Below the pieces are notes generated by a model. That model was given only the letters and a program-made list of their open reading frames with translations. It did not search any database and had not been told where the DNA came from. From Rubrobacter indicoceani (GTDB lineage Bacteria; Actinomycetota; Rubrobacteria; Rubrobacterales; Rubrobacteraceae): a stretch of 64,000 bases of DNA. The position numbers were made by a program, and so were the translations under genes. Positions 8,450 through 17,103 of this stretch are shown here, in pieces. The stretch is from NCBI RefSeq assembly GCF_003568865.1, contig NZ_CP031115.1, forward strand, positions 558,001 through 622,000. The letters run 5' to 3'. Position 1 is the first letter of the stretch, and each line of letters opens with the position of its first letter.

Positions 8450-9052
8450 GTGCCTGCAAGAGTTATGGAAACTTTGTTTGATGCGTCGGGGATGGTTCAG
8501 GGGTCGCTGACCGTTATCACCGGTTCGATGTTCTCGGGGAAGACGGAGGAGTTGATCCGTCTTGTCCGGCGGTCGCTGTACGCCCGCAGAAAGGTGCAGG
8601 TCTTCAAGCACGCGCTCGACACGCGGGCCGAGACGAGCGAGATCCGCTCCCACAACGGTCATCTCTACGAGGCCGCCGCTGTCTCCACCTCCGATGAGCT
8701 CCGCGACCGGGTGGAGAAGACCACCGACATCGTCGCCATAGAAGAGGTGCAGTTCTTTGACGAGCGGATAGTCGAGGTCTGCCGGAGGCTGGCTGACGGC
8801 GGCTACGATGTGATCGCAGCCGGGCTCGACATGGACTTCCGGGGTGATCCCTTCGGCCCGATGCCGAGGCTTCTGGCCGAGGCCGACGACGTTATAAAGC
8901 TTCACGCTATCTGCGCGCGGTGCGGTCGGGACGCGGCGAGGTCTCAGCGCCTCATAGACGGAAGACCCGCACCCGCCTCCGCACCGACGATCCTCGTGGG
9001 TGCGCAGGAGTCCTACGAGGCCCGCTGTCGGCACTGTCACGAGGTTCTCTAG
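8450..9052 (+). CDS. tdk: Thymidine kinase
   Basis: Type II thymidine kinase, 200 residues, phosphorylating thymidine with ATP in nucleoside salvage. The P-loop is GSMFSGKTEE (about residues 25-34), the Walker B-like segment is VAIEEVQFFD, the lasso-region motif GLDMDFRGDPFG follows, and two zinc-binding pairs are CARCGRD and CRHCHEV. The GTG start lies 6 bases after TAGAAT, a good -10 element, and has no ribosome site, so the gene is probably leaderless; internal ATGs at 8465 and 8492 are alternatives. It fits functionally with the deoxyribonucleoside phosphorylase genes further along the window. Confidence 0.92.
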   Translation: MPARVMETLFDASGMVQGSLTVITGSMFSGKTEELIRLVRRSLYARRKVQVFKHALDTRAETSEIRSHNGHLYEAAAVSTSDELRDRVEKTTDIVAIEEVQFFDERIVEVCRRLADGGYDVIAAGLDMDFRGDPFGPMPRLLAEADDVIKLHAICARCGRDAARSQRLIDGRPAPASAPTILVGAQESYEARCRHCHEVL

Positions 9053-9097
9053 AGATATTGCGTTACTTCGGCTGCAGCGTGGATAAGAAGGGTTCCA

Positions 9098-9347
9098 TGG
9101 ACGCGAAAAGAGCTGCGTGGATGCCCTGGCCGCCTTCTGAGGTCTCTGGTCGGGGGCGGAGCCCTGCTATCCAGGCGTCGCCTCGGGAGACATCGTCGCG
9201 GCGATACAGGCCTTCGCCGCCGGGGCCGACCTGACCACGCTCGCCGGCACCATGATGCCCGAAGCCTACAGGGAAGGCGGAGAAGTCGTCGGGTTCGTAA
9301 CGACCTTCGGGTTTCTTATAGCCTTTTTCCTCAGCCGACCGGAGTAG
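9098..9347 (+). pseudogene. Remnant of a ZIP-family metal transporter (C-terminal end)
   Basis: The last 56 codons of this stretch read ASGDIVAAIQAFAAGA, then TMMPEAYREGG and a hydrophobic end FVTTFGFLIAFFLS before a stop. This is the C-terminal end of ZIP metal transporters, where the zinc-binding helix has the form MMPEAF. Just upstream, KRAAWMPWP in another frame continues the match for a few residues and is separated by a stop and a frame change. The N-terminal four fifths of the gene is missing. An intact ZIP gene lies at 47541, so this is a second, lost copy or paralogue. Confidence 0.65.
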
Positions 9348-9353
9348 AGGTTC

Positions 9354-9863
9354 TCAGGGACTTCTTCGAGGCGGAAGCAAAGAACAGAAAAGCAGGAGCA
9401 GAACGCCGGAGACGATGGCGACGTCGGCGGCGTTGAAGATGTACCAGAAATCGAAGTGTACGTAGTCGGTAACGTAGCCGGAGGAGAGGCGATCGGCGAG
9501 GTTTCCGGCGGCTCCGCCGAGGATCAGGCCGCAGGCGACGGTCGTCAGGCGGGAGGGCGGGCCGCTGACGAGCATCCAGAGAACGACCAGAACGGCGATC
9601 ACGCTACCCGCAAGGAGCAGTATCTGGCTTCCGCCGAGGATCCCGAAGGCCCCGCCGTCGTTGTGGATGTAGGTCAGGCTCAGGAGGCCCGGGATAAGGG
9701 TGATGCTTTCGTTTAAAGACATCGTCCGCTCGACAAGGAACTTGAGAACCTGATCCACGACGAACACAGAGGTCGCAAGCGCCAGCGCGGGCAGGACCGT
9801 CATGCGTCCCTTCGCCTGGCGACGCTTTCTTACTGGGTTTTCGGAGGATACCTGCATAGACAT
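9354..9863 (-). CDS. lspA: Lipoprotein signal peptidase (signal peptidase II)
   Basis: Prolipoprotein signal peptidase, 169 residues, an aspartic protease in the membrane that removes the signal peptide from lipid-modified prolipoproteins. Four hydrophobic helices are visible. The conserved boxes are DQVLKFLVE, NDGGAFGI, GNLADRLSSGYVTDYVHF and FNAADVAI; the catalytic aspartates are in GNLAD and NAAD. The ATG at 9863 has AGGA 5 bases upstream; upstream extension to 9908 is not supported. Lipoproteins elsewhere in the window (HtrA-like, TroA-like, FecB-like, Ser-rich) would be its substrates. Confidence 0.93.
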   Translation of the reverse strand: MSMQVSSENPVRKRRQAKGRMTVLPALALATSVFVVDQVLKFLVERTMSLNESITLIPGLLSLTYIHNDGGAFGILGGSQILLLAGSVIAVLVVLWMLVSGPPSRLTTVACGLILGGAAGNLADRLSSGYVTDYVHFDFWYIFNAADVAIVSGVLLLLFCSLLPPRRSP

Positions 9864-10194
9864 CGTGATCCTAGCACACACCCCTCTTATTTCCGGTTGG
9901 GGATCCACACCCGGGGAACCCCTCAGGACCAGCGACCGACTCGCGCCGTAGTCCGCGACGTGCGGGTCAGGCGAACCGGACCGTCTGCAACGAGCCTTGC
10001 GACCGGTTTATACGGGTCTGCGGGGGTATCGGCAGCGCGCATCGTGCGGAAGGACCGCCGCCGGAAGCGAGATCTCCGGCGAGGAACAGGAGCCTGCGGG
10101 CTTGCGGTCTGCAAAAAAGCCCGGAGAGAGCGGAACGGCCGAGCTACGGCCCCGGTGTGGTTCGGTCCGTTTCGCGGTTCTTTACCGGGCGGCG
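9864..10194. other. Intergenic stretch without a recognisable gene
   Basis: About 330 bases lie between lspA and the TVP38-like gene, both read from the minus strand. Open frames here have poor codon usage for this genome and no recognisable domains. I see no RNA gene, terminator with a T-tract or repeat. It probably holds the lspA promoter near 9870-9900. Confidence 0.4.
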
Positions 10195-10944
10195 TCAGAC
10201 GACCTTTCCCCTGTCTCCGGACTTCAGCCTTCTCGACACGACCCATCCGACCAGCACGAACGCGACGAGCAGGACGGTAACGGCCCAGAAGCCCGCTCCG
10301 AGGTCGGCCTCGCGCGCCTCCGTCTCTCCGAGCCTGCTGCCGATCAGGGAGAGGGCTATGTCTATGGGAAGAATGCCGATGGCCGTTACCCAGGTGTATG
10401 TCCAGAGCTTTACCTTCACGACCCCGCAGGCCAGACAGAGCGCGTTGAACGGAACAAGCGGGATAAGCCTGAGCGCGAGAAGCGGAAAGAAACCCTCGCG
10501 GGTAAGCCACAGGTCGAGCCGCGCCCGGTGGCGCGTCGGGACGAAGCGCTCCAGAAGCGGCCTGCCGAGGGTGCGCCCGAGCGCGTAGGTCAGAAGGGCC
10601 GCCACCATAAAGCTCGACCACGTAACGGCAAGCCCGCCCCAGAAACCGAAGGCCAGACCGTTGGCAAGGGCCAGAACCTCCGCCGGAAACGGCACGACGA
10701 TGTGAACGAGCGCAAGCCCGAACGACACCACGGGAGCCAGAGCCCCGAAGAGCTGGATGCCGTCCCTCACCCCCGCGCCGTCGCCCCGGAAAGCCGCCGA
10801 GGCTATCTCGCCGACCGCCTCCCGGACCCCCGGAACAAGGGCGGCGAGCACGATAAGAAGAGCCGGGGCCGCGAGCGCGACGGCCCGGACGCTACGGTTT
10901 GCGGGGCGCTTCGCGCCGCCCGGCCTAGTGGTCGTGGCGACCAC
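10195..10944 (-). CDS. TVP38/TMEM64-family membrane protein
   Basis: A 249-residue membrane protein of the TVP38/TMEM64 (SNARE-associated, DedA-like) family. Typical parts are IVVPFPAEVLALANGLAFGFWGG, FMVAALLTYALGRTLGRPLLERF and ARLIPLVPFNALCLACGVVKVKLWTYTWVTAIGILP, here with LRLIPLVPFN. About six hydrophobic segments are present. The GTG start overlaps the end of the cation exporter gene by 20 bases and lacks a clear ribosome site, so its translation is probably coupled. Family members are linked to membrane lipid scrambling or undecaprenyl-phosphate flipping, but nothing in the sequence fixes a substrate. Confidence 0.82.
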   Translation of the reverse strand: MVATTTRPGGAKRPANRSVRAVALAAPALLIVLAALVPGVREAVGEIASAAFRGDGAGVRDGIQLFGALAPVVSFGLALVHIVVPFPAEVLALANGLAFGFWGGLAVTWSSFMVAALLTYALGRTLGRPLLERFVPTRHRARLDLWLTREGFFPLLALRLIPLVPFNALCLACGVVKVKLWTYTWVTAIGILPIDIALSLIGSRLGETEAREADLGAGFWAVTVLLVAFVLVGWVVSRRLKSGDRGKVV

Positions 10945-11881
10945 CGGGTTTGTCGGACGCGGAAGTTTTCGGTGAGAGGGTGAGGAACTCGTTGCCGTGC
11001 GGGGCGTGGTCGCCCGTGTGGTCCACCTGAAGCGTTGTGTGCCGGACACCGTAATCTTCCAGGAGCATCCGCTCGATAGCCCGCCGGGCGGCGTGGCAGT
11101 CCTCGCCCGGCGGCACGAGAACGTGAGCGGCGAGGGCCGGGAAGCCGCTTGTGATCGTCCACACGTGCAGGTCGTGAACCTCAGAAACGCCGGGGACCGA
11201 GACCATCCTGCGGCCCAGGTCGCGGGCGTCGAAGCCCGGCGGGGCGGCTTCCAGAAGAACGTTCGTGGAGTCGCGGAGGAGTTTCCAGGAGCTTGCGAGG
11301 ATGAGGAGTGCGATCAGGGCGCTTATGATCGGGTCGGCGTACCGCCAGCCGGTCGTGAGGATGATGATGGCCGCAGCTATGGCCCCGACCGAGCCGAGCG
11401 CGTCGGCCAGAACGTGTCTGTAGGCCCCCTCGACGTTCAGGCTCTCCCCGGCGGAGCGGGACAGGATAAACGCCCCGGCGGCGTTCACCGCGAGGCCGAG
11501 AACGGCGACGGCCAGCATCGGGCCGCCGAGAACCTCTGGCGGCGCGTCGATCCTCCCGAACGCCTCGTAGAAGATCCAGACCGAGACCACAACGAGCGTC
11601 AGGCCGTTCGCCAGCGCGGCGAGGATCTCGGCCCGCTTGAAACCGAAGCTGCGGTTCGGGGTCGCCGGGCGACCCGCAAGCCACGAGGCAAAGAGCGCGG
11701 CCCCGAGCGCGAGGCTGTCCGAGAGCATGTGCCCGGCGTCGGCTATAAGCGCGAGGCTTCCGGTCAGAAGCCCACCCGCGACCTCCACCACCATGAACGC
11801 GACGGTCAGGGCTAGCACGGCCCAGAGGGCCCTGTGCCCCGTGGAGCCGTGCGAGTGATCGTGCAGGTGGCCGCCGGTCAC
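10925..11881 (-). CDS. Cation diffusion facilitator (CzcD/ZitB-like metal exporter)
   Basis: CDF-family divalent metal exporter, 318 residues, expelling Zn2+ or a similar ion in exchange for protons. It starts with a His-rich N-terminus (HLHDHSHGSTGH) and six transmembrane helices. The metal site in helix 2 is HMLSD and in helix 5 is HVLAD (HxxxD pairs); the HDLHVWTI cytoplasmic dimer-domain motif follows, and a His-containing tail (GGRHDH) ends the protein. The GTG start has AAGAGGCGGG upstream. Together with the TroABCD-like importer and ZIP genes it completes metal import and export in the region. Confidence 0.92.
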   Translation of the reverse strand: MTGGHLHDHSHGSTGHRALWAVLALTVAFMVVEVAGGLLTGSLALIADAGHMLSDSLALGAALFASWLAGRPATPNRSFGFKRAEILAALANGLTLVVVSVWIFYEAFGRIDAPPEVLGGPMLAVAVLGLAVNAAGAFILSRSAGESLNVEGAYRHVLADALGSVGAIAAAIIILTTGWRYADPIISALIALLILASSWKLLRDSTNVLLEAAPPGFDARDLGRRMVSVPGVSEVHDLHVWTITSGFPALAAHVLVPPGEDCHAARRAIERMLLEDYGVRHTTLQVDHTGDHAPHGNEFLTLSPKTSASDKPGGRHDH

Positions 11882-11961
11882 TAGACCCGCCTCTTTCCAG
11901 AACCCGTCTTCACAACGGGATTCTATCCCGTCTCAGGCAGGCGGGATACGCTCTGTTTCAC

Positions 11962-13098
11962 CTACTCTTCCGGCGCTTCGCCGAGCGTAACCTCGAAGTC
12001 CTGTTCGCCACCGTCCCGGACGGCGGTGAGGGTCACGGTATCGCCGGGGAGGTAATTCCTCAGGGCGGCGAAGAGGTCGCCGGAGCCTTCTATCGGCTCG
12101 TCGTTAAGGGCGATTATCACGTCCTCCGTCTGGAGGCCCGCGCTGTCGGCGGGGCTCTCGGGCTCGACCTCCGCGACCCCCGCGCCGCCGTTCTCCACGC
12201 CGCTCAGGCCGAACTGCTCGGCGTCCTGGGAGGTGATGTCCACCGGGTAGATGCCCACGTAGGCCGTCGTAACCTCGCCGTTCTCGATGATCTGGTCGGC
12301 GACCGAAGTCGCGGTCGTCGCCGGGATGGCGAACCCGAGGCCGCCAACCGGAGCGCCTGCCTGCGTCTGCGGCAGGTAGGCGACGTTGATGCCGATGATC
12401 TCACCGGAGCGGCTCACGAGCGCGCCGCCGGAGTTCCCGGGCGAGATGGCCGCGTCGGTCTGTATAAGGTCCACGAGCGCCGGTTCCTGCTGGCCGCCGC
12501 CGACAAGCTCCGGCGAGAGCTCGCGGTTGACCCCGCTCACCACGCCGGAGGTCACCGTTGATTCAAAACCCGAGGGGCTGCCGATGGCGACCGCGAGCTG
12601 TCCGATGGTGGGCGACGTCTCCCTGAAGCTCGCCGCCGGGAGGTCGTTCCGGTCGACGTCTATCACCGCGAGGTCGCTTCTGACGTCCGTCCCGACAACC
12701 TCGCCCGTCTCCGTCGTGCCGTCGGCGAAGGCGACCGTAACCTCGTCCGCGCCGGCCACCACGTGGTTGTTCGTGATGATGTAGCCGTCGGAGGTGTAGA
12801 TGACGCCACTGCCCAGACCTTCGGCCTCTTCCGCCCCGAACGGGGTCTGGGTCGTGCCGCTCACGTTGACCTGCACTACGCTCGGCTCAACCTGAGAGGC
12901 GACCCGGGCGACCGGTTCGTTCTCGGGGATATCCTCAGCGGCCTGCGGGGGATTGGCGGAGACGTTGTCGGCCTGCGGTGCGCGCTCGACCGGCTCATCG
13001 CCCCCGGAGCATCCGGCCAGAAGCCCGGCCAGCGCGCCGAGAAGCAGGACGCCCGCAAGAAACCTGCCGGGGCCGCGAGAGATCATCAAAGTCTTCAA
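11962..13098 (-). CDS. HtrA/DegP-like serine protease lipoprotein with PDZ domain
   Basis: Secreted trypsin-like protease of 378 residues. The signal peptide ends in the lipobox LLAGC, so the protein is anchored to the outer face of the membrane. The protease domain (about 70-270) has the triad His in TNNHVVAG, Asp in RSDLAVID and Ser in SPGNSGGAL. A PDZ domain follows (about 285-375, GVAEVEPESPADSAGLQTEDVIIALN). The start is a TTG with GAGGTAGGTA just upstream; the ATG four codons later is the alternative. HtrA proteases degrade or refold damaged exported proteins under stress. Confidence 0.93.
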   Translation of the reverse strand: MKTLMISRGPGRFLAGVLLLGALAGLLAGCSGGDEPVERAPQADNVSANPPQAAEDIPENEPVARVASQVEPSVVQVNVSGTTQTPFGAEEAEGLGSGVIYTSDGYIITNNHVVAGADEVTVAFADGTTETGEVVGTDVRSDLAVIDVDRNDLPAASFRETSPTIGQLAVAIGSPSGFESTVTSGVVSGVNRELSPELVGGGQQEPALVDLIQTDAAISPGNSGGALVSRSGEIIGINVAYLPQTQAGAPVGGLGFAIPATTATSVADQIIENGEVTTAYVGIYPVDITSQDAEQFGLSGVENGGAGVAEVEPESPADSAGLQTEDVIIALNDEPIEGSGDLFAALRNYLPGDTVTLTAVRDGGEQDFEVTLGEAPEE

Positions 13099-13187
13099 TA
13101 CCTACCTCACTGTTCTTTACCATTAGCGGCAGAGGATACGCGCGAACCGGAGGCTTGTTTCACGCCGGAGCCGGAGAGGGACACGCT

Positions 13188-13463
13188 TCAGCGTCCCTCC
13201 CTGAGCGTGCTTTTCACCTTTTGCTCCTCGGCCTTGAGGTAGAGAAAGACATCCTGGGCGAAGCGCACGGCGTGTTCTTCGGGGAGGTTGATGCGGCGGT
13301 TGTTTATAACGGATTCCAGTTCCCGGATGGCCGAGTCAGCCATGCCGACCATCATCTCGGCCTCGCGGAGCGTCCTGTCGCGCTCGGCGTCCGGGAGGCT
13401 CTCCCGGCGGCTCATGAGATCCCGGTGGCGTTCCAGATACTCGATGAAGTCTCTTATTCCCAT
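13188..13463 (-). CDS. Small helical protein of unknown function
   Basis: A 91-residue soluble, highly charged, probably all-helical protein (HRDLMSRRESLPDAERDRTLREAEMM, AIRELESVINNRRINLPEE shown in part). I do not recognise a family. The ATG has no ribosome site, but a TATACT -10 element ends 7 bases before it, so the gene is probably leaderless and independently transcribed. A GGGACGC-TTCA-type stem-loop overlaps its stop codon. It could be a small regulatory or stress protein; no function is assigned. Confidence 0.6.
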   Translation of the reverse strand: MGIRDFIEYLERHRDLMSRRESLPDAERDRTLREAEMMVGMADSAIRELESVINNRRINLPEEHAVRFAQDVFLYLKAEEQKVKSTLREGR

Positions 13464-13508
13464 AAAGAAAAGTATAGCGGCTCGACGCCGGCCTAAAGGT
13501 GCGTCCGG

Positions 13509-14948
13509 CTACGGACGCGAGGCGAGGAAGATCTCCCGCGTAACCTCCGGCGATCCATCCTCGCGGGCGTGTTCTTCGGCGAGCCGCCTGGCCCGGCCTC
13601 TTAAAAACGCCGGAACCTCTTCGAGTTCCTCCATCGCCTCCTCCGTCCACGCAAGGGACGGCCGCTTCGGTCCGGGCCGTTCCTCCCGACGCCCGAGGGC
13701 GGCCTCCAGCATGTCCGCCAGCACCCCGGAGCCGGAATACCCGAGCATCGGACGCTCGATAAACGGATGTTCGGCGACCGGTGGGCAGAGCGGCAGGAAC
13801 GGTATGTCGAGCGAGTCGGCCACGTCCCGTTCGAGGTGGGTGCCGATCACGAGGTCCGGCCCGTTTCTCTCTATGCGTTCGGCGACTTCCTCCGGGTCGT
13901 CGGTGACGAATGCTTCCTCGGCGAAGGTCTCGGCGTGGAACTTGAAGTCCCGCCCGAGGTGCGCCATGTAGGTTCCGCAGTACGGCACCTCCAGCCCGAC
14001 CTCCCGCGAGAGCGTATGCCCGAGCCCCAGGGAGTAAGTGAAGTCCCCGAAGATAAAAGCTCGCCGACCCTCGAACAACTCCGGCGGCGCGAGCCGGGCG
14101 TACCAGGGCAGCCGCGCGGTGCGCGAAAGCTCGGCCCAGAGCGTCCGGCGTACCGCGTCGTGGTCAAGCTCGCACAGCCGCCCGACGGTCTTCAGGGCGG
14201 CCCCGGTGCCGCTCGTGCCGATCATGGGCGTCGTTACGCGCGGCATCTGGAACGCGTCCTGCAGGTACAGCGTCGCCGACTCCCCGACCTCCCGGTAGAG
14301 CAGGACGTTCACCCAGGCCCGCGTAAGCCTCGCAAGGTCGCCCGGCTCGGCGTCGAGCGGGACCCTTGCATTGACTTCGAGGCCCAGCAGGCCCATCAGC
14401 CGCTCGGCCTCGTCGTACTCCGCCCGGACCCCCGGCCCGAAGATAAGCGGTCCGAAAAGGTTGACGGAGGGTTTCTCACTGCGCCCGGTCGCGACCGCGT
14501 GCGCCCGGACAAGGTCCTCAAGGACCAGCTCCGCCGCTTCGGTCTCAAGGATGTCTGCGGTCTCCCAGTTGCAGGCCACGACCTTTGTCTCCCGGCCCGT
14601 CAGGGGGTTTCTCTGAGGTCCGGGCTCCGGCGGCGGCTCGCCGAGCAGGAGGGTCGCCTCCGAGCGGGTAAGGACGACGGCCTCGGCCTCGGGATGGTTT
14701 CTGACCACGGAGGCGAGGTCGCGGCCGGGGTCTCCGGGGGAGTTGGTGTCCTCGGGGCGTTTCCAGACGGGGCTGAGCGTTACGGAAGAGGGCTTCCCGG
14801 CCTGTTCGATGCGCTGCTGGAGCGCGGGGAAGTAACCCTCGCCCGGCATCGCCCGCAGAACGGCGTGTACCTTCTCCATGCTCGATGCGACGCGCAGAAC
14901 GCCGTGGCTTCCCGGTCCCTCGTAGAGACCCCTGAGAACCCTCACCAT
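13509..14948 (-). CDS. BchB/ChlB-like protein (nitrogenase-type oxidoreductase subunit), cluster ligands altered
   Basis: A 479-residue homologue of the B subunit of light-independent protochlorophyllide reductase. Matching landmarks are YEGPGSHGVLRVA at residues 9-21, VNLFGPLIFG, WVNVLLYREVGESATLYL, FIFGDFTYSLGLGHTL and VIGTHLERDVADSLDIPF. The C-terminal PCP-reductase domain has the form TEEAMEELEEVPAFLRGRARR. The residue aligned with the cluster-binding Asp36 of Rhodobacter BchB is Glu37 here, and the conserved SSC segment is replaced by TRSEATLL. The ATG overlaps the stop of the BchN-like gene (TGATG), so the two subunits are made together. A real role in chlorophyll synthesis is unlikely; see findings. 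Confidence 0.82.
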   Translation of the reverse strand: MVRVLRGLYEGPGSHGVLRVASSMEKVHAVLRAMPGEGYFPALQQRIEQAGKPSSVTLSPVWKRPEDTNSPGDPGRDLASVVRNHPEAEAVVLTRSEATLLLGEPPPEPGPQRNPLTGRETKVVACNWETADILETEAAELVLEDLVRAHAVATGRSEKPSVNLFGPLIFGPGVRAEYDEAERLMGLLGLEVNARVPLDAEPGDLARLTRAWVNVLLYREVGESATLYLQDAFQMPRVTTPMIGTSGTGAALKTVGRLCELDHDAVRRTLWAELSRTARLPWYARLAPPELFEGRRAFIFGDFTYSLGLGHTLSREVGLEVPYCGTYMAHLGRDFKFHAETFAEEAFVTDDPEEVAERIERNGPDLVIGTHLERDVADSLDIPFLPLCPPVAEHPFIERPMLGYSGSGVLADMLEAALGRREERPGPKRPSLAWTEEAMEELEEVPAFLRGRARRLAEEHAREDGSPEVTREIFLASRP

Positions 14949-16300
14949 CAGACGTTCAGGGACGAGTCTAATTCCTCGGCCCGCTCGAAGGTCCGGGCGA
15001 ACATCTGAAGCACCCGCCGGGCGCCCTCGTAACCGTGTACGCCGAGCCGGGTGAGGTCCGCCGAAGAACGACACAGGTGTCCCCGTGCGACGAGCGGACC
15101 GTAGAGGCCCGCGCTCGCCACAACCGCGTCGGGCCGGGATCTCTCGATGCGGTCCATCTGTCCGCGCCAGTCCGGGGCTTCAACGATGTCTACGTCCGGC
15201 CCGAGGGCCTGAAGCTCCTCCGAGAGCCGTCTGCGGTCGAACCTCGGCATGCCGATCTCGACTATCACCGCCCCCGCGTCGGTAAGAAACCGCGCCAGCG
15301 GCAGCTCGAGTCCCGTGTCGCCGCAGAAGAAGATCCTTTTCCCCCGCACGCGGTTTCTCAGGTGCTGCAGGTTCTGCCACAGGCTTCTTGCCCGCCCGAG
15401 CTCGCTTGTCGAGCCGCCCGCCGCCGCCGACACGTCCTGAAGAAAGCGGGCCGTACCGTCCACCCCGACCGGCGTAAGCGTCTCCACCACCAGCGCGCCG
15501 CGCTCTTCGGCGGCGCGTCTCACCTCGCCGAGGTTTGTATCGAGCAGGCCGACGACGGTCCCCTCGCCGATGCCGGGAAGACCCCCGACGGTGCCCGCCG
15601 GGATCACGCCCTCTACCCGGACCCCGGCCTTTCTGAGCGTGCCTGCAAGCTCCGACAGCGAAAACGGCGAGCCGAAGCCGCCGACCAGGACAACCGGAGA
15701 GGTCTGCGTCTGCGCCGCCTCGGTTCGGTCGCGACCCATCCCGAAGATACCCCGCCGACGTTCGCCGCCCTTCGCCGGGGACCGGCCCGCGCGCCCGGAG
15801 AGCAGCAGCTCCGAAGAACTCTGATTCGGCGATAGGGAGATCATGGCCGCCATCGCCCGGTCTTCGAGGTCGGTCGAAAGAACGCCGGGAACCTCACGCA
15901 GGCCGTCCGGATCCAGAACCTCGACCGGGATCTCGAGCCGCCGTTCGGCCAGCCGCGCCTCGAACGCCGCGTCCACCCCGACAACCTTCGCGCTCCAGCC
16001 CGAGACAAGAAAGACGCAGTCAAGCCCGCGAAAGCCCGCCGCCGTCTCGACGAGCCTCGACGCTATCCGACCCTGCTCCGGCGGCCTCGACGGGTCTAGA
16101 ACGGTGAAGACGAGCCTCGGGCTGCGCGGCGGCGGAAGAAAACCCGGCATCGGGGCGGCGGGGATGCTCTGAGCGATAAAAGCCTCCGAGCGGGTGCCGA
16201 GGATCACCACCAGCGCACCGCCCATCCGGTCCGCAAGGCCGTTTGCCGCATGCAGCGGCGCGGTGACGTCCGGGATCCCCGATTCGTTCAGGACGGTCAA
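14948..16300 (-). CDS. BchN/ChlN-like protein lacking the cluster cysteines
   Basis: A 450-residue homologue of the N subunit of light-independent protochlorophyllide reductase. It shares GGALVVILGTRSEAFIAQ near residue 27, FLVSGWSAKVVGVD near 97, GKRIFFCGDTGLELPLARFL, and the C-terminal DAVVASAGLYGPLVARG with GVHGYEGA. The three cysteines that hold the NB-cluster in BchN (26, 51 and 112 in Rhodobacter) are missing: the second aligns with Glu39 and the third with Trp102, and no Cys occurs in the first 90 residues. An insertion rich in Ser, Arg and Gly lies at about 165-205. The TTG start follows GGGAGGGG by 8 bases. No BchL-like reductase gene is seen in the window. Confidence 0.8.
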   Translation of the reverse strand: MTVLNESGIPDVTAPLHAANGLADRMGGALVVILGTRSEAFIAQSIPAAPMPGFLPPPRSPRLVFTVLDPSRPPEQGRIASRLVETAAGFRGLDCVFLVSGWSAKVVGVDAAFEARLAERRLEIPVEVLDPDGLREVPGVLSTDLEDRAMAAMISLSPNQSSSELLLSGRAGRSPAKGGERRRGIFGMGRDRTEAAQTQTSPVVLVGGFGSPFSLSELAGTLRKAGVRVEGVIPAGTVGGLPGIGEGTVVGLLDTNLGEVRRAAEERGALVVETLTPVGVDGTARFLQDVSAAAGGSTSELGRARSLWQNLQHLRNRVRGKRIFFCGDTGLELPLARFLTDAGAVIVEIGMPRFDRRRLSEELQALGPDVDIVEAPDWRGQMDRIERSRPDAVVASAGLYGPLVARGHLCRSSADLTRLGVHGYEGARRVLQMFARTFERAEELDSSLNV

Positions 16301-16365
16301 GAGTCAGGCCCCTCCCGTGTGCCTCGCCTGCCAGCCCGCAAAACTCCCCGTTCGGGAAGCAACCG

Positions 16366-17079
16366 CTAGTTTACGGTGTCGAGGGTGTCGAGCGCCAGTT
16401 CCATCATCCCGTCCACCCCGCGCTTCAGCTCCTCGTCCGAGATCCTAACGACCTCTTCCTTGCCTATCGTGTCGGAAACGGTGAGAAGACACCCGGCGGA
16501 GATGCCTTTCATCGCCGCGATGGTGAAGATCGCCGCCGCCTCCATCTCGACCGCGAGAACCCCGAGCCTCCGCCAGAGCGCGCCGGGGTCCTCCGTCGGG
16601 TCGTAGAAGAGGTCGCTGCTGACTATCGGGCCGAGGTAGGTTTTGCGACCCGCCGCCTCCGCCGCATGATAAGCCGCGTGGACAAGGTGGAAGTCCGCCG
16701 CCGGGGCGTACGGCGTTCCCTGCGTCAGGGAGGAAACCGTGCCGTCCTGAGCCGTCGCGGCGGTCGCGATAACAAGGTCGCCGAGCTGCATGTCCCCGTG
16801 GTAGCCGCCGCACGTCCCGACGCGCAGAAGGTTCTTTGCCCCGAGCTGCGCCAGCTCGTCCGTTACGATGGAGGCGCTCGGGCAGCCCATCCCGCTTGTC
16901 TGGACGGAGACGGGCTTGCCTCTGTAGGTCCCGGTGTAGCCGAGCATGCCGCGCTCATCATTGACGAGCTTCGCGCCTTCAAAGAACGTTTCGGCGATGT
17001 ACTTTGCCCGGCGCGGGTCGCCCGGCATCAGGACGTTCTCGGCGTAATCTCCCGGCTCCGCTCTTAGATGTACCGGCAT
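16366..17079 (-). CDS. deoD: Purine-nucleoside phosphorylase, DeoD type
   Basis: Hexameric-type purine-nucleoside phosphorylase, 237 residues, releasing the base and (deoxy)ribose 1-phosphate from purine nucleosides. Motifs are VLMPGDPRRAKYIAE at the phosphate site, GMGCPSASIVTDEL, LLRVGTCGGY and AVEMEAAAIF with the later TVSDTIG. The ATG has AAAGGGAG upstream. It sits 24 bases after the pyrimidine-nucleoside phosphorylase gene, in one transcription unit. Confidence 0.94.
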   Translation of the reverse strand: MPVHLRAEPGDYAENVLMPGDPRRAKYIAETFFEGAKLVNDERGMLGYTGTYRGKPVSVQTSGMGCPSASIVTDELAQLGAKNLLRVGTCGGYHGDMQLGDLVIATAATAQDGTVSSLTQGTPYAPAADFHLVHAAYHAAEAAGRKTYLGPIVSSDLFYDPTEDPGALWRRLGVLAVEMEAAAIFTIAAMKGISAGCLLTVSDTIGKEEVVRISDEELKRGVDGMMELALDTLDTVN

Positions 17080-17103
17080 CGCTACTCCCTTTTCTACGAG
17101 TTT

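Noticed and set aside
9909-10194. Minus- and plus-strand frames between lspA and the TVP38-like gene
   Set aside because: No conserved motif, poor codon use, no start signal; treated as non-coding.
13509-16300. Calling the pair true protochlorophyllide reductase subunits
   Set aside because: All three BchN cluster cysteines are missing and no BchL or other chlorophyll gene is present, so the standard function is not supported.
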